A stretch of DNA of 64,000 nucleotides from Orychophragmus violaceus. Its lineage: Eukaryota; Streptophyta; Magnoliopsida; Brassicales; Brassicaceae. Both the position numbers and the translations under genes were made by a program. Of this stretch, positions 45,678-57,976 are shown one piece after another. Where the stretch lies: positions 60,787,728 through 60,851,727 of the forward strand of contig CM058236.1 of NCBI GenBank assembly GCA_030180135.1. Direction: 5' to 3'. The notes beneath the pieces are model-generated. The model had not been told where the DNA came from, did not search any database, and saw nothing but the letters and a program-made list of their open reading frames with translations. The first letter of the stretch is position 1. Each line of letters starts with the position of its first letter.

Positions 45678-45998
45678 CTTTTGTGTCCATAGATCACAAT
45701 AATTTGACTTTTTGGATTAACAATGTCCATAAAATGTTGCTTTTCTCGATGGACAGTTGCCCCCAACATACTTTTTGTGTCCACGGATCACAATAATGTG
45801 AAATTTTTGGATAAAAGTGTCCATAAAATATTGCTTTTTCGATGGACAGTTGAACCAACATACTTTTGTGTCCACGGATTACAGTAATGTGAACTTTTTG
45901 GATAAACAGTATCCATAAAATGTTGCTTTTTTCGATGGACAGTGGAACCAACATACTTTGTGTGTCCACGGATCACAATAATGTGAACTCTTGACCAC
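45678..45998 (+). repeat. Minisatellite, about 92-bp unit, 3.5 copies
   Basis: Units start near 45678, 45771, 45863 and 45955. Each contains TGTCCACGGATCACAATAAT, TTTTTGGATAAACAGTGTCC and CGATGGACAGTTG. Related words (GTAGTGTCCACGAATAATCG) recur once or twice to about 46450. The minus-strand frames over it are by-products of a repeat whose unit is near a multiple of three. Confidence 0.85.
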
Positions 45999-45999
45999 C

Positions 46000-46560
46000 T
46001 ATTATCCATCAAAAGCGTATATTATGTGATATAATCGTGGTAGTGTCCACGAATAATCGACATCGTCCGTCTGAGCTTTTAAAATTGTGTTTACCAATTA
46101 CATTTCACGATCATATAAACTCTTGGTCACTTTTTGTCCATCAGGCTCGTCTAGTATGTGAGGAGATCGTGGTAGTGTCTACGAATAGTCGATATTGTCC
46201 GTCATATCCATAGAAAGCTTTTAATATGTGGTGTTTATTTGTGTGGTTAGGAATTAAAAAAAAAAACTTTGTTTCTAGTGGGTAACGTACTTGGTTCAAT
46301 AGTTCCCATGATTGTGAATCCGTGGACACAAGGGTTTGTTGCGCCCACTTTCCACCCAATCAATATTTCCTTTTATCCGCTTTTTATCCACGAGAAGCGC
46401 ATAGCATGTAATATATTCGTCGCATTGTCCACGTGGATGGATATTGTGGATAACTAGTCTAGACTATCCACTCGAAACTTCTGTATTAACTCCGTTTTGT
46501 TTTTTTTTGAATTCCGGTACATCGACCGATTATATCTTCATTCTGGTAGTTTATATTCCC
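46000..46560. repeat. Diverged continuation of the minisatellite field
   Basis: GTGATATAATCGTGGTAGTG (46027) and GTGAGGAGATCGTGGTAGTG (46157) with following TCCACGAATA-type words form a larger, about 130-bp repeat. A third diverged trace lies near 46400. No gene. Confidence 0.5.
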
Positions 46561-46599
46561 GAAAATCTCACATCCGCAATGCTATCCACCGTCAAAAAA

Positions 46600-46705
46600 T
46601 GAAGGGTAAAAAGAAAGATAAAGTAAAAAAGAGAAGAAGAAGAAAATAAACAAGAAAAAAAACAAAATAGAAAAGAGAAAAAAGATAGATGAGATGGGTG
46701 GAGAT
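46600..46705 (+). repeat. Purine tract
   Basis: About 100 bp of almost pure A/G (GAAAAAAGA-type words) with very few pyrimidines. Flanked by AT-rich DNA (46706-47060) without genes. Confidence 0.7.
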
Positions 46706-47061
46706 ATTTTTGTCTTTTTAACATGCAAATAATGACAAAAAATACATGTTTGCAAGAAGATTTTGAAAGATACAAAAATGCAATAAAAAGATAAAAAAAA
46801 TACATTATGTGCAAGCCATCAGTTAAAAGTGCTCTTACATATTAAACCATTTTATCTCTTGTTGCACTAGAGAGGCCCCTAACGTCCCAAGCCTATTATA
46901 AAGCGGTATCTTGCAACATTCTGAAAATCTTTCATTCTTGAAGGAGTAAATGGCGAAATAATCCAGCTTAAACGTTCTTCTCTTTATTAAAAATCTTACT
47001 AAAGTCTCCACAAATTTTATTACTTAACAGAAGAGAATCGTAGTAAATACACATGTCTTCC

Positions 47062-47438
47062 CATAACAGCTTTCTTTATTTAATAAAGATTTTTTTTTAA
47101 CATTGGTTTTATTATTCTATTACAGATTTTATGAGAATTATTACATCGATAAATTTGTCAACTGATAATTTTTACCGTTCTATAAAGATCCACGTCTGAC
47201 GGTTCTACATGTCTCATGCTTTTTTCACACTGAATCGCCTATGAAGATTCACGCTTGACGATTGCATCTGCACTACGCTGAAGACCTCATGTAACCTTAT
47301 CTCCATTAATCTGCATTAATAGATAATAAATCGCACCATCTGGGATTCGAACCCCAGACCTTCTGGTTCTGGTGTAGAAGAATTAACGAACCCTTAATCA
47401 AACAACTGGATCATAACAGCTTTCTTTATTTAATAAAG
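47062..47438 (-). mobile_element. tRNA-derived SINE with 27-bp target duplication
   Basis: A perfect 27-bp direct repeat (47062-47088 and 47412-47438) flanks about 320 bp. Read on the minus strand, the insert starts near 47411, carries a pol III B box GGTTCGAATCC in a tRNA-like T arm (GGGGTTCGAATCCCAG, about 47341-47356) and ends in an A tract at the 47089 side. Head near a tRNA-like part, A-rich tail and long target duplication define a SINE. It is not a tRNA gene, because no full cloverleaf can be drawn. Confidence 0.8.
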
Positions 47439-47900
47439 TTTGATGCATAACGTACATAATACAAATCACATTAAATACCATGATTATGATGAGAGTATAA
47501 TTTTTTGTTCATTTAATAGTTTATCTTGAAACAAAAGAGGATCAGCACGTGGAAACACGCGCCTCACATTTTCCCAAGAAAAGCTTCGACAACTCCTCTG
47601 TCTTGTGTGCGTGTGATGCCTCTTCGGCATCCGGTTGCGTGTGCGTGTTCATTCCTCCCGGAGGTCTACGTCGGTGTCTCGGCTCAGTGGTTAATCCATT
47701 TCCATATCTGCCTCAATTTTGAGGCGGAGCCTCTTCTCTTTGGCGAACAACGGCGTGTTCTGGGCTGGTTGGAAACGTTCCCTCTAGCCTCAGACTTGCT
47801 CATAGACTGCGGTTGGTGATGGGCAAGCTTTACATCTGTCACGAGGTATCTCTTTTCCAGTTTTGTGGCGAGTGCGTCTGCGGAAGTCTCCGGTGGTTTC
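47439..47900 (+). other. Moderately GC-rich stretch without recognised gene
   Basis: Short frames (for example 47526-47819) have no family similarity I can name. Codon-like composition and the nearby in-frame duplication leave open a decayed element or gene. Confidence 0.3.
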
Positions 47901-47940
47901 TCGGTAGGTGCGGTGGTGGCGACGCAAAGCGGCGACGGCC

Positions 47941-48190
47941 TCTTCGTCTTACTCTATCTTCACGCCGCCTTTTCTGGATCTGGTGTTGTTTGTCGGCGCC
48001 GGTTTTCATGATTTCTTCCACCTCGGATTTTCTCGGGTAAAGGCTCTGCCTTTCTCCTGCGGTGGCTTTGGGACGACCTCTTCATCTTACTTTGTCTTCA
48101 CGCCGCCTTTTCTGGATCTGGTGTTGTTTGTCGGCGCCGGTTTTCATGGTTTCTTCCGCCTCGGATTTTCTCGGGTAAAGGCTTCTGGCA
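47941..48190 (+). repeat. 138-bp tandem duplication, in frame
   Basis: CACGCCGCCTTTTCTGGATC starts at 47961 and again at 48099, and about 100 bp around it is nearly identical (TCGGCGCCGGTTTTCATG, CTCGGATTTTCTCGGGTAAA). The period is 138 bp, 46 codons, and one frame (47908-48234) reads through both copies, with FTPPFLDLVLFVGAGFH repeated. Function unknown. Confidence 0.8.
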
Positions 48191-48239
48191 TCTTCCCTCA
48201 CGGTTTCGGCAGTTGGAGTGGAGTGGTTTTGTGATTTAT

Positions 48240-49660
48240 CATCTTCTTAAATCGGGTCATTGTCGATTTCTCAATTACTTCCTTCTCCGTGATTGGTCTA
48301 TGTTGGTGTATGTGTTTTACTTCTTGGTGTTAGGTGGCCAATGGGTATTTTAGATTATGTTTTTGTTTCCAGGCAAATTGTCTTGTTTTTCTTTAAATTT
48401 GGGAGGACGTAGTAAGGCTATAGAGTTGTGATGTGTGGTTTATGCTAGCCGACTTCGAGGAATGAATATGGTAGCAAAAACAACTCTATTAAGCTCTGTT
48501 AGTTAGTATAGTTGCTTGTTAGTGACGGATCTAGGCGTGTCTTTTGAGTGTTGATTGTTAGATGTGGAGGATAGTCTACGATCGGGCCTCTATTACCTTC
48601 GTTGAGGAATGGTTCTTTTCTTGCGCTGTCGGATGAATCAGCTTCCTAGATCTTAGTTTGCGCTTCCTTAGTCCGTTTCAGAGCCCTTACATAACAGAGA
48701 TATTAAGGTAAAAATTTATTTATTTATGTATTTTTTATTTATTTATATTTATATTTATATACATGTTCATATTATAATTCTAGAATTTAAATATTTTAAA
48801 ATTAATTTATATTTTTGATTTTTTTCTAAGATATTGAGTAGAAGTATTGTTGATGATGGAACCGAAACTGCGTCCTTAATAATTTCAAGAAACATGTCAC
48901 ATAAATTATAAATATGTCTGCAACTAATTTAGTTCAACATATTGTATGTCTTCTTTACATAGATTAATTATTTCTGAAATTATCAAAAACTATTATGGAT
49001 TCTAATTTTTATAAACATAAGAGAACAACAATCAAGAAGTAGGTGAAGATGTAATATTTTCAGTGTTGAGTGAAAATCTTGTTGGTAAATAATTTAATTT
49101 TACTTTAAGAGTAATTTCGTTTAACTATATATCTACTTTTGCCGGTATTACAGTCGTTGAAACATCGACAATTAATATTGTTACTAACGAAGTAACTTTC
49201 TAATACTGATAATATAATTTTAATTATTACTTTAATTTTTTGTAAAACATTTATAATAATGTGAGAAATTTTAAATTATCTTTAGATCAATGATAACAAA
49301 AAAAAGAACCTAGAAAACCTAAAAAAAAAGATTTTCTGATGAAGAGGTTGCAATAAATAATCTGGAAAATTGGAGAAAAAGATATGCAGTCTAAATCTAG
49401 TCAAAATAATACTTTGAAGTCTCCAAAACAAAAAATAATAATAATATAACGTCTAAACGATCAACAATGAACATGAAAAAGAAAATTGATGATTCCTATT
49501 CTTGGATGTAATACTATTATATAAACATGATTATCGTATTGTATAATTATTATATTTTATTTTAACAACATATTTAATATATAATTTGTGCACCAAATGT
49601 ATTTTAGTTTTCTTTCATTTGTGTATTAATAACTGATCTCATTATATACTTTATAATAAT
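48240..49660. other. AT-rich intergenic DNA
   Basis: No gene recognised. 48715-48760 is a TTTATTTATTTATATTT-type simple repeat. Confidence 0.45.
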
Positions 49661-51740
49661 ATAATAACTTACCAAATATTTTAATACCGAACAACTAAGG
49701 ATTTACGCTATTTTTCCATGGCTCATATATGTGTAGTGTGTTTTTAATTACTGAAGTATAGTCAAATGATAAATAAATTAATTTTAACAGTAATAATGTT
49801 GAAAAAAGTATAAGCTATGTATTTGTTAAATAATGTATAACTAAATACTCAATTTTATCTATAAGATGTAGTTGGATTTTTATTCTGGTTTTATTTTTTA
49901 GATGTTTGGAAGTTCTTAAGCAAAAATTTTATGAGTTTGATATTTTATGATTTTTAATATTATTTAATATTTTACAATTGGTTCAATTTTTAAATATTAA
50001 AAATTATACATATAAATAAATTTGACGGAAAAACCAAATCTTGTTCAAATATAAATTTATGTTAAAACAGTAAAACTGAAAGAGTATGTATGATGAGCTT
50101 ATACATTTAATATAACTATGTCGTTAGTTCGATAAAGTCCACCAAGATTTGGTAACCTCGTAATAATTTGTAAGTATTACAAAATTGTAAAATTACCATA
50201 ATAATTTATAATAAAAAATATTCTTAAGTGATATATAAAGATATAATAACAAGTTTTTACTGGTTTTTTGTAAATATATCAAAATATTAATAATTCTATT
50301 TTAATATCATATGCCAAAATATTAATAATTCTATTTTCACTTCTATTGTTAAATTATAATATAAAATAATAAAATTGAGCTTAATTAATTTAATTATACA
50401 TTTTCTAAATATCAATTTATTTATATAATAAACAAATAATTAAAAGCAATAAAATGTTATGTTTTATGTAAAAGTTGCACTACTTCAATTGAATAAGTGC
50501 AACTATTCATGTTAAACATTGCAATTGTTGGATTAATTGGTTATTTTACCATATATTATAACATTTGGATGTTTATCTAAGTTTTTGTTAATAACTAATC
50601 TAATTATATCTTTTATAATAGTATAATCACTTATCAAATATTTTAATACCGAACAACTAGGGAAGTACGCTATTTTCTATGGCTCATATATATGTTAGTG
50701 TATTTTTAATTGCTAAAGTATAGAAAAATAATAATAAAAGAATTTTAACATTAATAATGTTTACAAAAAGCACAAGCTCCGTATTTGTTAAATAATGAAT
50801 GTCTAAATACTCAATCTTATTCTATAAGATGTGTTTGGACTTTATTTTGGTTCATTTTTTTTAGATGTTTTGCAATTGTTGGATTAATTTTTTATTTGAT
50901 CATATATTACAACTTCTGGCATATTTATATAAGTTTGTGTTAATAACTATTATAATTACATCTTGTGTAATAATATAACAACTTACCAAATATTATAATA
51001 CCGAACAACTAAGGATTAATGCTATTTGTCTATGACTCGTATATGTGTAGTATGTTTTGTAATTGGTGAAGCATAGTCAAATAATAACATAAATGAACTT
51101 AACAGTATTAATGTTGACAAAAAGTATGAAGCTCTGTGTTTTTAAAATAATGAATAACTAATACTAATCTTGTTTTATAAGATATGACTGGATTTTTATT
51201 TGGTTCAATTTTTTAGATGTTTTGCAAGTTCTTAAGAAAATTTTTATGAGTTTTATATCATGTGGTTTTTAAATATTATTTAACATTTTATGATTGTTTT
51301 CTAATTTAAAAAAAAAAATTGTATACAGATAAATAAATTTAATAGAAACAACTAAATCATGGAGAAATACCATGTTAATTTATAATAAAAATTATATTCT
51401 GAAGTGATGATCAAGACATAATAACAAGTTTTACTTCTTTTTTGTACAAACACTCTAATCTATTTCTGTATCGTATACCAAAATATTTATAATTTTATTT
51501 TCACTCTTATTGTTAAATTATTATATAAAATAATAAAAATTAGGCCGGATTAATACAATTTTCTAAAATATAATTTATTTATATAATTGTAAATTTTTAA
51601 AACAATAATGTTTTACGTTTTATGTAAAAAGTTGCATCATTTCAATTGAATAGATGCAACCACTCATGTTAAAAATTATAATTGTTGGATTAATTGTTTA
51701 TTTGATCATATATTACAACTTTTAACATGTTTGTATAAGT
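49661..51740 (+). repeat. Diverged long repeats in very AT-rich DNA
   Basis: A segment starting AATATTTTAATACCGAACAA and continuing through CTCATATATGTGTAGTG and AAATAATGTATAACTAAATA is found near 49672, 50636 and 50991, each about 220-250 bp. A second module (ATTGTTGGATTAATT, then CATATATTACAAC) occurs near 50521, 50872 and 51670. A third (AAAAGTTGCACTACTTCAAT, AAAAGTTGCATCATTTCAAT) occurs near 50470 and 51626. The order suggests local duplications of up to about 1.2 kb. Confidence 0.7.
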
Positions 51741-52104
51741 TTGTGAAAACAAATAAACTAAAATAGAAGAGAAGAGAATAACAATTAAAAAAATTATATT
51801 TGTTACTATTGTAACATAGTGTACAATAAGAGAAAACTTTTGTTGTATCATAAGAAATTTCGTATAATCCAAAATTGAGAAAGACAAATATTCGTTGAAA
51901 AGTACTTTTACACATGAAATAATAATTTTCTAATTTCATCATTATGCCAGCCATTTTGTAATTTCAAATAATTTTTATTCAGTGTGTTAGCCTACTATAG
52001 TTTAGAGGGTGTCGATCTCTTGTTTGTTGGTAAAAATATTGAATCTCATCTCTATATGAGTTTAACATCATTTTGTACTTATATGTTACGATAATAATGT
52101 TATT
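51741..52104. other. AT-rich DNA before the Tat gag remnant
   Basis: No gene recognised; only short chance frames. Confidence 0.4.
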
Positions 52105-53571
52105 ATGGTCAATGGAACTACTTCCCTTGATGACCCTTTTGATAATCAATTTGACGGCATGATTATCATATTTGTCAAGTTCTACCACATGTTTGGCATG
52201 TCTCAACGACCCGACGAAACACTTTGCTCATACATCGAACGATTCAAGGAAATAAAATCCAAAATCGCGAACCCTAATGACGAGGTGGCTATAGAGGCAC
52301 TAAGACGCGGACTATGGTATTCAACCAAATTCCGCGAGGAAATAATGGTCCGCGAACCTCAAACACTCGATGACGCCCTTCATCGCGCATCAGCCTTTGC
52401 TCGCCTCGAGGACGAAACTACGGCCCTCAGAGAAAAGCACCGAGAGGAAAAGAACCCATTGGGCTCACAAAACACGAACTCGAAAAAGGATTCCCGTAAA
52501 TCAGGGAACGTAAACGCAGTCGAGGGCCCGAAGAGCTCGAAGAAATTCGAGTTCGATAATTATAAATTTTGTAATTTTCACAACAAAAGAGGAAACTCGA
52601 CCGCAAAGTGCTACACTCGACCTAAGGTCGAGGCTCAAAAACAAGAGTCTGAACACAACCAAGAATCTGAAGTCGAGGAGGAAACTCCGTCTGACAAAAA
52701 GGAAAGTAAACAGACTAAAGAGTCGAACGCCAAAAGGCCCTCTCAGAACAAGCGAGAACGGTCTAAGGATTCGGGATCCCCCGAAGCCCTCCCTCAAGGG
52801 TCGCGAAAACGAGTCGAGGTCATTCTCGGCGAACTCAGATTGTGCGGCACCCCAGGAGGCTCGACGCTATCCCCGCCTCCAGCTCCTATTAAGAGTTTAC
52901 GCTCAAGACTTAATATCGTCTCTGTGGGGGGGGGTGGTGTACGGGCTATACCCCCTAAACAAGTTGACTTCATCTTCGGTGGCTCCAAACTATGCCGAGA
53001 CTCGGTCAATTCGATCAAAGCTCTTCAAAGAAGGGTCGTGACCGACAAAAGGGAGAAAATCCCGATGCTAGGTCCTGATCATGAAATCACTTTTTGTGAG
53101 AGCGAGACAAGCGATCTAGATAAACCGCACGACGATGCACTCCTCGTTTGCCTGGTAGTCGGAGATATCGAGCTCTCAAGGATAATGATTGACACAAGAA
53201 GTTCGGTGGATGTCCTCTTCTACGACGCTTTCAAAAAGATGGAATTCAATGACTCCGAGATCGTCGAAGGACATACACCGTTAGTAGGATTCACTGGCGA
53301 AACAACATACTCAATGGGCTTTGTCTTCGCCCCAGTAATAGCTGGAGGAGTCCGAAGAATGAAAAAGTTCGTCGTAGTTGATCGACCAGCTCCTTACAAC
53401 ACAATTTTAGGTCGACCCTGGATATACGACATGAAAGCCGTACCATCGACCTACCATCAATGCGTAAAGTTTCCAACTCCGAAAGAGGTAAAAACCGTTT
53501 ACAGAAGTCAAAAGATTTCCCGAAATTGCTACATGAACGGGTATAAGCAGATCGAAAAGTCCCATGCATAA
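52105..53571 (+). pseudogene. Tat-lineage gag-protease remnant
   Basis: An open frame of 488 codons without the gag N-terminus. Seen: a capsid part (FHMFGMSQRPDET-like, SYIERFKEIKSKI), a charged linker, a knuckle-like FCNFHNKRGNSTAKC, a Lys/Glu/Ser-rich stretch and a retropepsin (IELSRIMIDTRSSVDVLFYD, later YNTILGRPWIY). The catalytic triad reads DTR: glycine of DTG is changed to arginine (codon AGA, 53197-53199), a single G-to-A change. Gag normally forms the particle and the protease cuts the polyprotein. It belongs to the same lineage as the element at 286-8289 (both lead into a pol start with DPTYKPV and KYPDWLAN). Confidence 0.85.
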
Positions 53572-53953
53572 CAATTACAGAAAGAGGAACCAAAAGGTCG
53601 AACGACCCGAGCCAGAAAGGACCCCCAAAGGACCTCACGACTCAAGTTTGCATTGACGATGCTCTTCCTGAAAGACTCGTCGGCATCGGAATCGATCTAC
53701 TAGAATTAAAAATGAGCTGATCTCCTTCCTTAAACAGAACGTCGACTCCTTTGCCTGGTCATCAGCTGACATGAAGGGGATCAACATCGACGTAACCAGC
53801 CATGTGCTAAATGTCGACCCGACTTACAAGCCGGTCAGACAGAAACGTCGAAAACTCGGCCCAAAACGAGCCCAAGCCGTCAATGACGAGGTCGATCGAC
53901 TACTAAAAATCGGATCGATCAGAGAGGTAAAATACCCTGATTGGCTCGCAAAC
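53572..53953 (+). pseudogene. Start of Tat pol, cut by an Athila LTR
   Basis: After the stop at 53571 the pol lead region continues with frame changes: VGIGIDL, SSADMKGINIDVTSHVLNVD, PTYKPVRQKRRKLGPKRAQA, VNDEVDRLL and KYPDWLAN. It ends at CAAAC (53949-53953) where the LTR of element A begins. The same amino-acid stretch occurs at about 500-660 in the first element. Confidence 0.8.
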
Positions 53954-55159
53954 TGATATATCATGGTTTTTACTAGTTTTAGACCATGATATAAGTATGT
54001 TTTAGAGTCTATTTGTGTCTCTTTAGAGTCTTTTACAGGTTTTATTAGGAATAAGCATGTTTGGAGCTAATGTGGTGATTATGGAGCTTATTGGAGCTTT
54101 TTGGAGATTTGGTCCGAGAGAATGAACTCACTGTCCAAAATTGGGATCATGCATCAATCGACACACACCTGCATCGGTCGATGCAAGACGCGAATGGGCC
54201 AGACTCGGCGGTTTAATGAAGTTATCGAATATTGCAGAAAAGCCCAGAAAGTTCCAGATGTTACACAGAAGCCCCCAGACGTGATTAGCTATATATATTA
54301 GGCTTTAGACATTATTTTACAGACACCGTTTATAATTTAGAGCAGAGAGTTTTTAGAGCTTATTGGGGCTGATCTAATCCTGTACTTCACTTTATTTTGG
54401 AGAAGATTTCGAACCCCTTTACTTATTTAATCTCTTTTATGATTTCTATTAATTCATTGATTATGTTTACATCTTCTATGTCTGAGTAGATTCATAGTTA
54501 GGTTTAGGGTTTCTCATTAAGGATTTCATGACTTGCTAGACTTATTTAATTCAGTTAAGGATTCATAACTATATCTGTTCTTCGATCTAAATTGTGTTTA
54601 ATGCTAGTTCTAACCTGATCACTTAGAATCTAGATCTTAGGTTGCTAAATACGACACGAAAGTGTGGTTTAGAATCTGAACTATTTATGTTGAGCAATTA
54701 AACTTCTCGCAAAGGAATTTGGTTTAGTTTAATTGTGAACATATTGAACTTGGAATTAAAGCTGGTTTAATCTGTTAGTAATTGCAAAGGAATTTGGATT
54801 GCTGCACTTAGACTTAGAGAATTCTCGCAACGACAGTTGGTTTATTCTATATCCGTGATTTGAGTTCTAGAACTGTGCTTAATTAGATCCTTACTGATTA
54901 ATTTGTCTGCTTGTCTGATTTCCTGAGAACGCCCTAGACTTAGCACCCTTAATTAACTGCCTTCACAACAAATCTTGCTACTTGTTTACTTTCTCGCACT
55001 TCTATTTAATTTACATTACAATTACTTTCTTCTTAGTTTAAATCTCTTCCGTTCTGAATCTATTGAAACCGGAGTCTATGTGGATTCGATACCCTAAGTA
55101 CTACATTGACATTACTGTGCACTTGCAGTTAGTATAGGGATAAAACTAGATCCATATCA
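53954..55159 (+). repeat. 5' LTR of element A
   Basis: 1206 bp, starts TGATATATCATGG, ends CCATATCA. It shares landmarks with the LTRs of element B but is clearly diverged. The 5 bp before it is CAAAC; the other end is not in the window. Confidence 0.85.
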
Positions 55160-55165
55160 AGTTTT

Positions 55166-55183
55166 TGGCGCCGTTGCCGGGGA
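55166..55183 (+). other. Primer-binding site of element A
   Basis: TGGCGCCGTTGCCGGGGA lies 6 bp after the LTR. This is the tRNA-Asp-type primer site described for Athila elements. Confidence 0.85.
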
Positions 55184-55381
55184 CTCTTGTTGAGTCTTTG
55201 ATAGATTCGAAACTAGGGTTTATACTAGGATTTTTATTTTTGTTTTTATTTACTAATTTTTCTCTGTTTTCTTTCTGTCGCAGGTACCGATTTCGCATAG
55301 CATCGACCGTTGCACTCTTGTGTCGATCGACACTAGGCGATTCTGAGATTGAATCGATTGTTGCACTATTAGCATCGATCG

Positions 55382-56677
55382 TTGCTTGACGATTACAGAC
55401 AGTTTATGCAGACGCGTGAAACTAGAAGTAATCAGAACCTGAACCTCGTTAATCTCGGACTTGAAGAACTTGGACGTCTAGAAAGGACCAACAGAAGAGA
55501 AAGAAGAGCAAGAATGGTACGTGAACGACTGATTTTGATTCCCGATGCTCAAGGAACCCTGAGGGATCAGCAAAACAATCCGTACAATGCTGATGGGCAT
55601 AGGATTAATGCTGAAGGGAATGTGATCCCTGATATTGAGGAACCTGAGCCAAAACCGCAGGTCCAAGGTAGACAGATGGTGATCCACGAGAGGACTTTGG
55701 CTGACTACAATCGTCCGGATGAGTTTCATGCAAACCGGTCAGCTCTAGTACCTCCTGGTTTTGAGAGGAACGATTTTGAGATCAAAACCATCTACTATTC
55801 GCTGATGAGACAGAATGCTTTCCATGGCCACCCATCGGGGCAGCCTATGGATCACATTGTTCAGTTCGAGGATATAATCACTGGCATGAAGTATGATGGA
55901 GTCTGCCAGGATTATCTGTTTCTTAAGCTCTTTCCGCACAGTCTCGCTGGAGACGCTGCTGCGTGGCTGAAGCAACTGTGAGCTGGGCAGTTTACTACAT
56001 GGGATGCTCTTAAGAGCGAGTTTCTGAGGCACTTCTACGATGATGCGCGCTCCGATCAGTCCAGACAGGACATTCTGACATTCTCCCAAGGCCTTGTGGA
56101 GCCTCTAAAAGCTACCTGGATGAGATTCAAGAAATACCAGCGTGACTGCCCGCACCATGGATTTACCGAGGTCACATTGCTAGGTATCTTCTTCAGAGGC
56201 ATAGATCTGCCATATCAGACTGCTCTGGATAACTCATGTAATGCAAACTTCAACACCATGACTCCTGCACAAGCTAAGCAGTTGATTGAGAACTTAGTGA
56301 GCAGTAATAGCTGCAAGTCTACTGATGAGAGGAGAAAGAGATCTGGTGGAAAGGTAGAGAATGTGGAGATGGCTGATATTAGATCTAGGCTGGACACTGT
56401 ATGCAATCTCTTGGCTGCGAAAAAGGGAGTGCATTTTTCTCAAGATGTTGAGATTTTAGGAGCTGAGGAAGAAAATCAGGAAGAGGACGTGAACTACATA
56501 GGTGGTTCCGGATTTCAGGGTAACATATTTGGGTATCAGTCTGGGAAAAAATTCTTCAGTGGAGGACATAAGAGTGCTTTTAACAGAAATCAAAACTCTT
56601 CTGGCTTTGGACATACTAGTGGATTCCAGAAGCCTTTTGGACAAGGTACTCAAAGAACTTATGGTTCTTCTTCTTAC
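55382..56677 (+). pseudogene. Gag of element A, first part
   Basis: The frame starts at 55382 (or at a later Met) and shows the Athila ORF1 pattern: ERTLADYNRPDEFHANRSAL, FHGHPSGQPMDHIVQFEDI, FLKLFPHSLAGDAAAWLKQL. A TGA at 55979-55981 interrupts it. The same protein goes on to 56677 (TWMRFKKYQRDCPHHGF, GIFFRGIDLPYQTALDNS), then a Gly/Ser/Phe-rich tail. It is broken by the stop and by insertion of element B after SSSY. Confidence 0.85.
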
Positions 56678-57897
56678 TGATATATCATGGTTTTTACCCA
56701 TTTTAGGCCATGATATAGATGTGTTTTAGTGTCTTTTGTCTTTGTTTAGAGTCTTTTACAGGTATAATCAGGTTGGGAGCTAAATTGGAGATTATGGAGC
56801 ATTTTGGAGATTTTTGGAGAGATTGGCCGAGAGATAGAGTTCACTGTCCGAAACAGAGAAAGGTGTCGATCGTTGCACTCTAGCAACGATCGTTGCACCA
56901 GCGAGATGGGCCAAAAACTCGGCGGTTTAGAAGAGTGAAGAATTTGCACTTTGATCCAGAAGTTCCTGATATTTACAAAGAAGCCCTTGGCCGAGATTAT
57001 GCCTATATATTGGAGTTTTTAGTGTTTTTATTAAGGAGGCTTTTATATTTTTTACCATAAACTTTCATAATTAAGAGCAGAGGATTTTTAGAGCTTTTGG
57101 GGCTGATCTGAACCTAATTCATCATCTGTATTTGGAGAAGATTTCGAACCCCTTTTACTCTTATTCTTTTATGCAATTTACTTATCATATGATCATGTTT
57201 TCATTATCTATGTCTGAGTAGATTTCTAGTTAGACTTAGGGTTTCTCACATAGGATTTCATGACTTGCTAGACTTGTTGAATTTCAGTTAAGGATTCAAA
57301 CTATATCTGTTCTTCAATTTAATTGTGCTTAAAGCTAGTTCTAACCTGATCAATTAGAATCTAGATCTTAGGTTGCTAAATACGTCACGGAAGTGGGGTT
57401 TAGGAATCTGAACTAATTAAATTGGGCAATTAAACTTTGCGCAAACGAAAGTTTGGTTTAGGATAATTGTGAACATATCAAACTCGAGCTTATTGCTAGT
57501 TTAATCTGTTAGTTCTCGCAAACGGAAGTTTGGTTTGCTGCACTTAGACTTAGAGAATTATCGCAAAGGAATTTGGTTAATTCTATATCTGTGTTTTGAG
57601 TTCTAGAACTGTGCTTAATTAGATCCTTGCTGAATGAACTGTCTGCTAGTCTGATTTCCTGAGAATACCCTAGGTTTGACGCTTTTAATTACTTGCTTTC
57701 ACAACCAATAATCTCTGCTACTGATTTACTTTCTTGCACTATTTTCAATACAATCACATTGCTTATTTCTAGTATTCATTCCCTACGGTTTGATTCTCTT
57801 GAGACCAAGTGTCCCTGTGGATTCGATAACCCTATATACTACTTTGACATTGCTGTACACTTGCAGTTTAGTATAGGGATTAATTCTTGACCTATCA
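56678..57897 (+). repeat. 5' LTR of element B
   Basis: 1220 bp, TGATATATC...CCTATCA. A pair of CGATCG motifs lies near 56872-56900. Confidence 0.92.
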
Positions 57898-57903
57898 AGT
57901 TTT

Positions 57904-57921
57904 TGGCGCCGTTGCCGGGGA
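57904..57921 (+). other. Primer-binding site of element B
   Basis: TGGCGCCGTTGCCGGGGA, identical to that of element A and 6 bp after the LTR. Confidence 0.88.
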
Positions 57922-57976
57922 CTCTTTGAGTCTTCGATAGCTTCGAACTTAGGGTTTTTACTAGGATTTTTATTTT

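Noticed and set aside
45694..46012. Minus-strand frames with repeated SIEK and WTQK words
   Set aside because: They are translations of a 92-bp minisatellite, not a protein gene.
47313..47410. Possible tRNA gene from the GGTTCGAATCC box
   Set aside because: No full cloverleaf can be drawn; flanking 27-bp duplications and an A tail identify a SINE.
47526..48234. A host gene in the GC-richer island
   Set aside because: Only short frames, no splice-linked model and no recognisable domain; kept only as a repeat and an open question.
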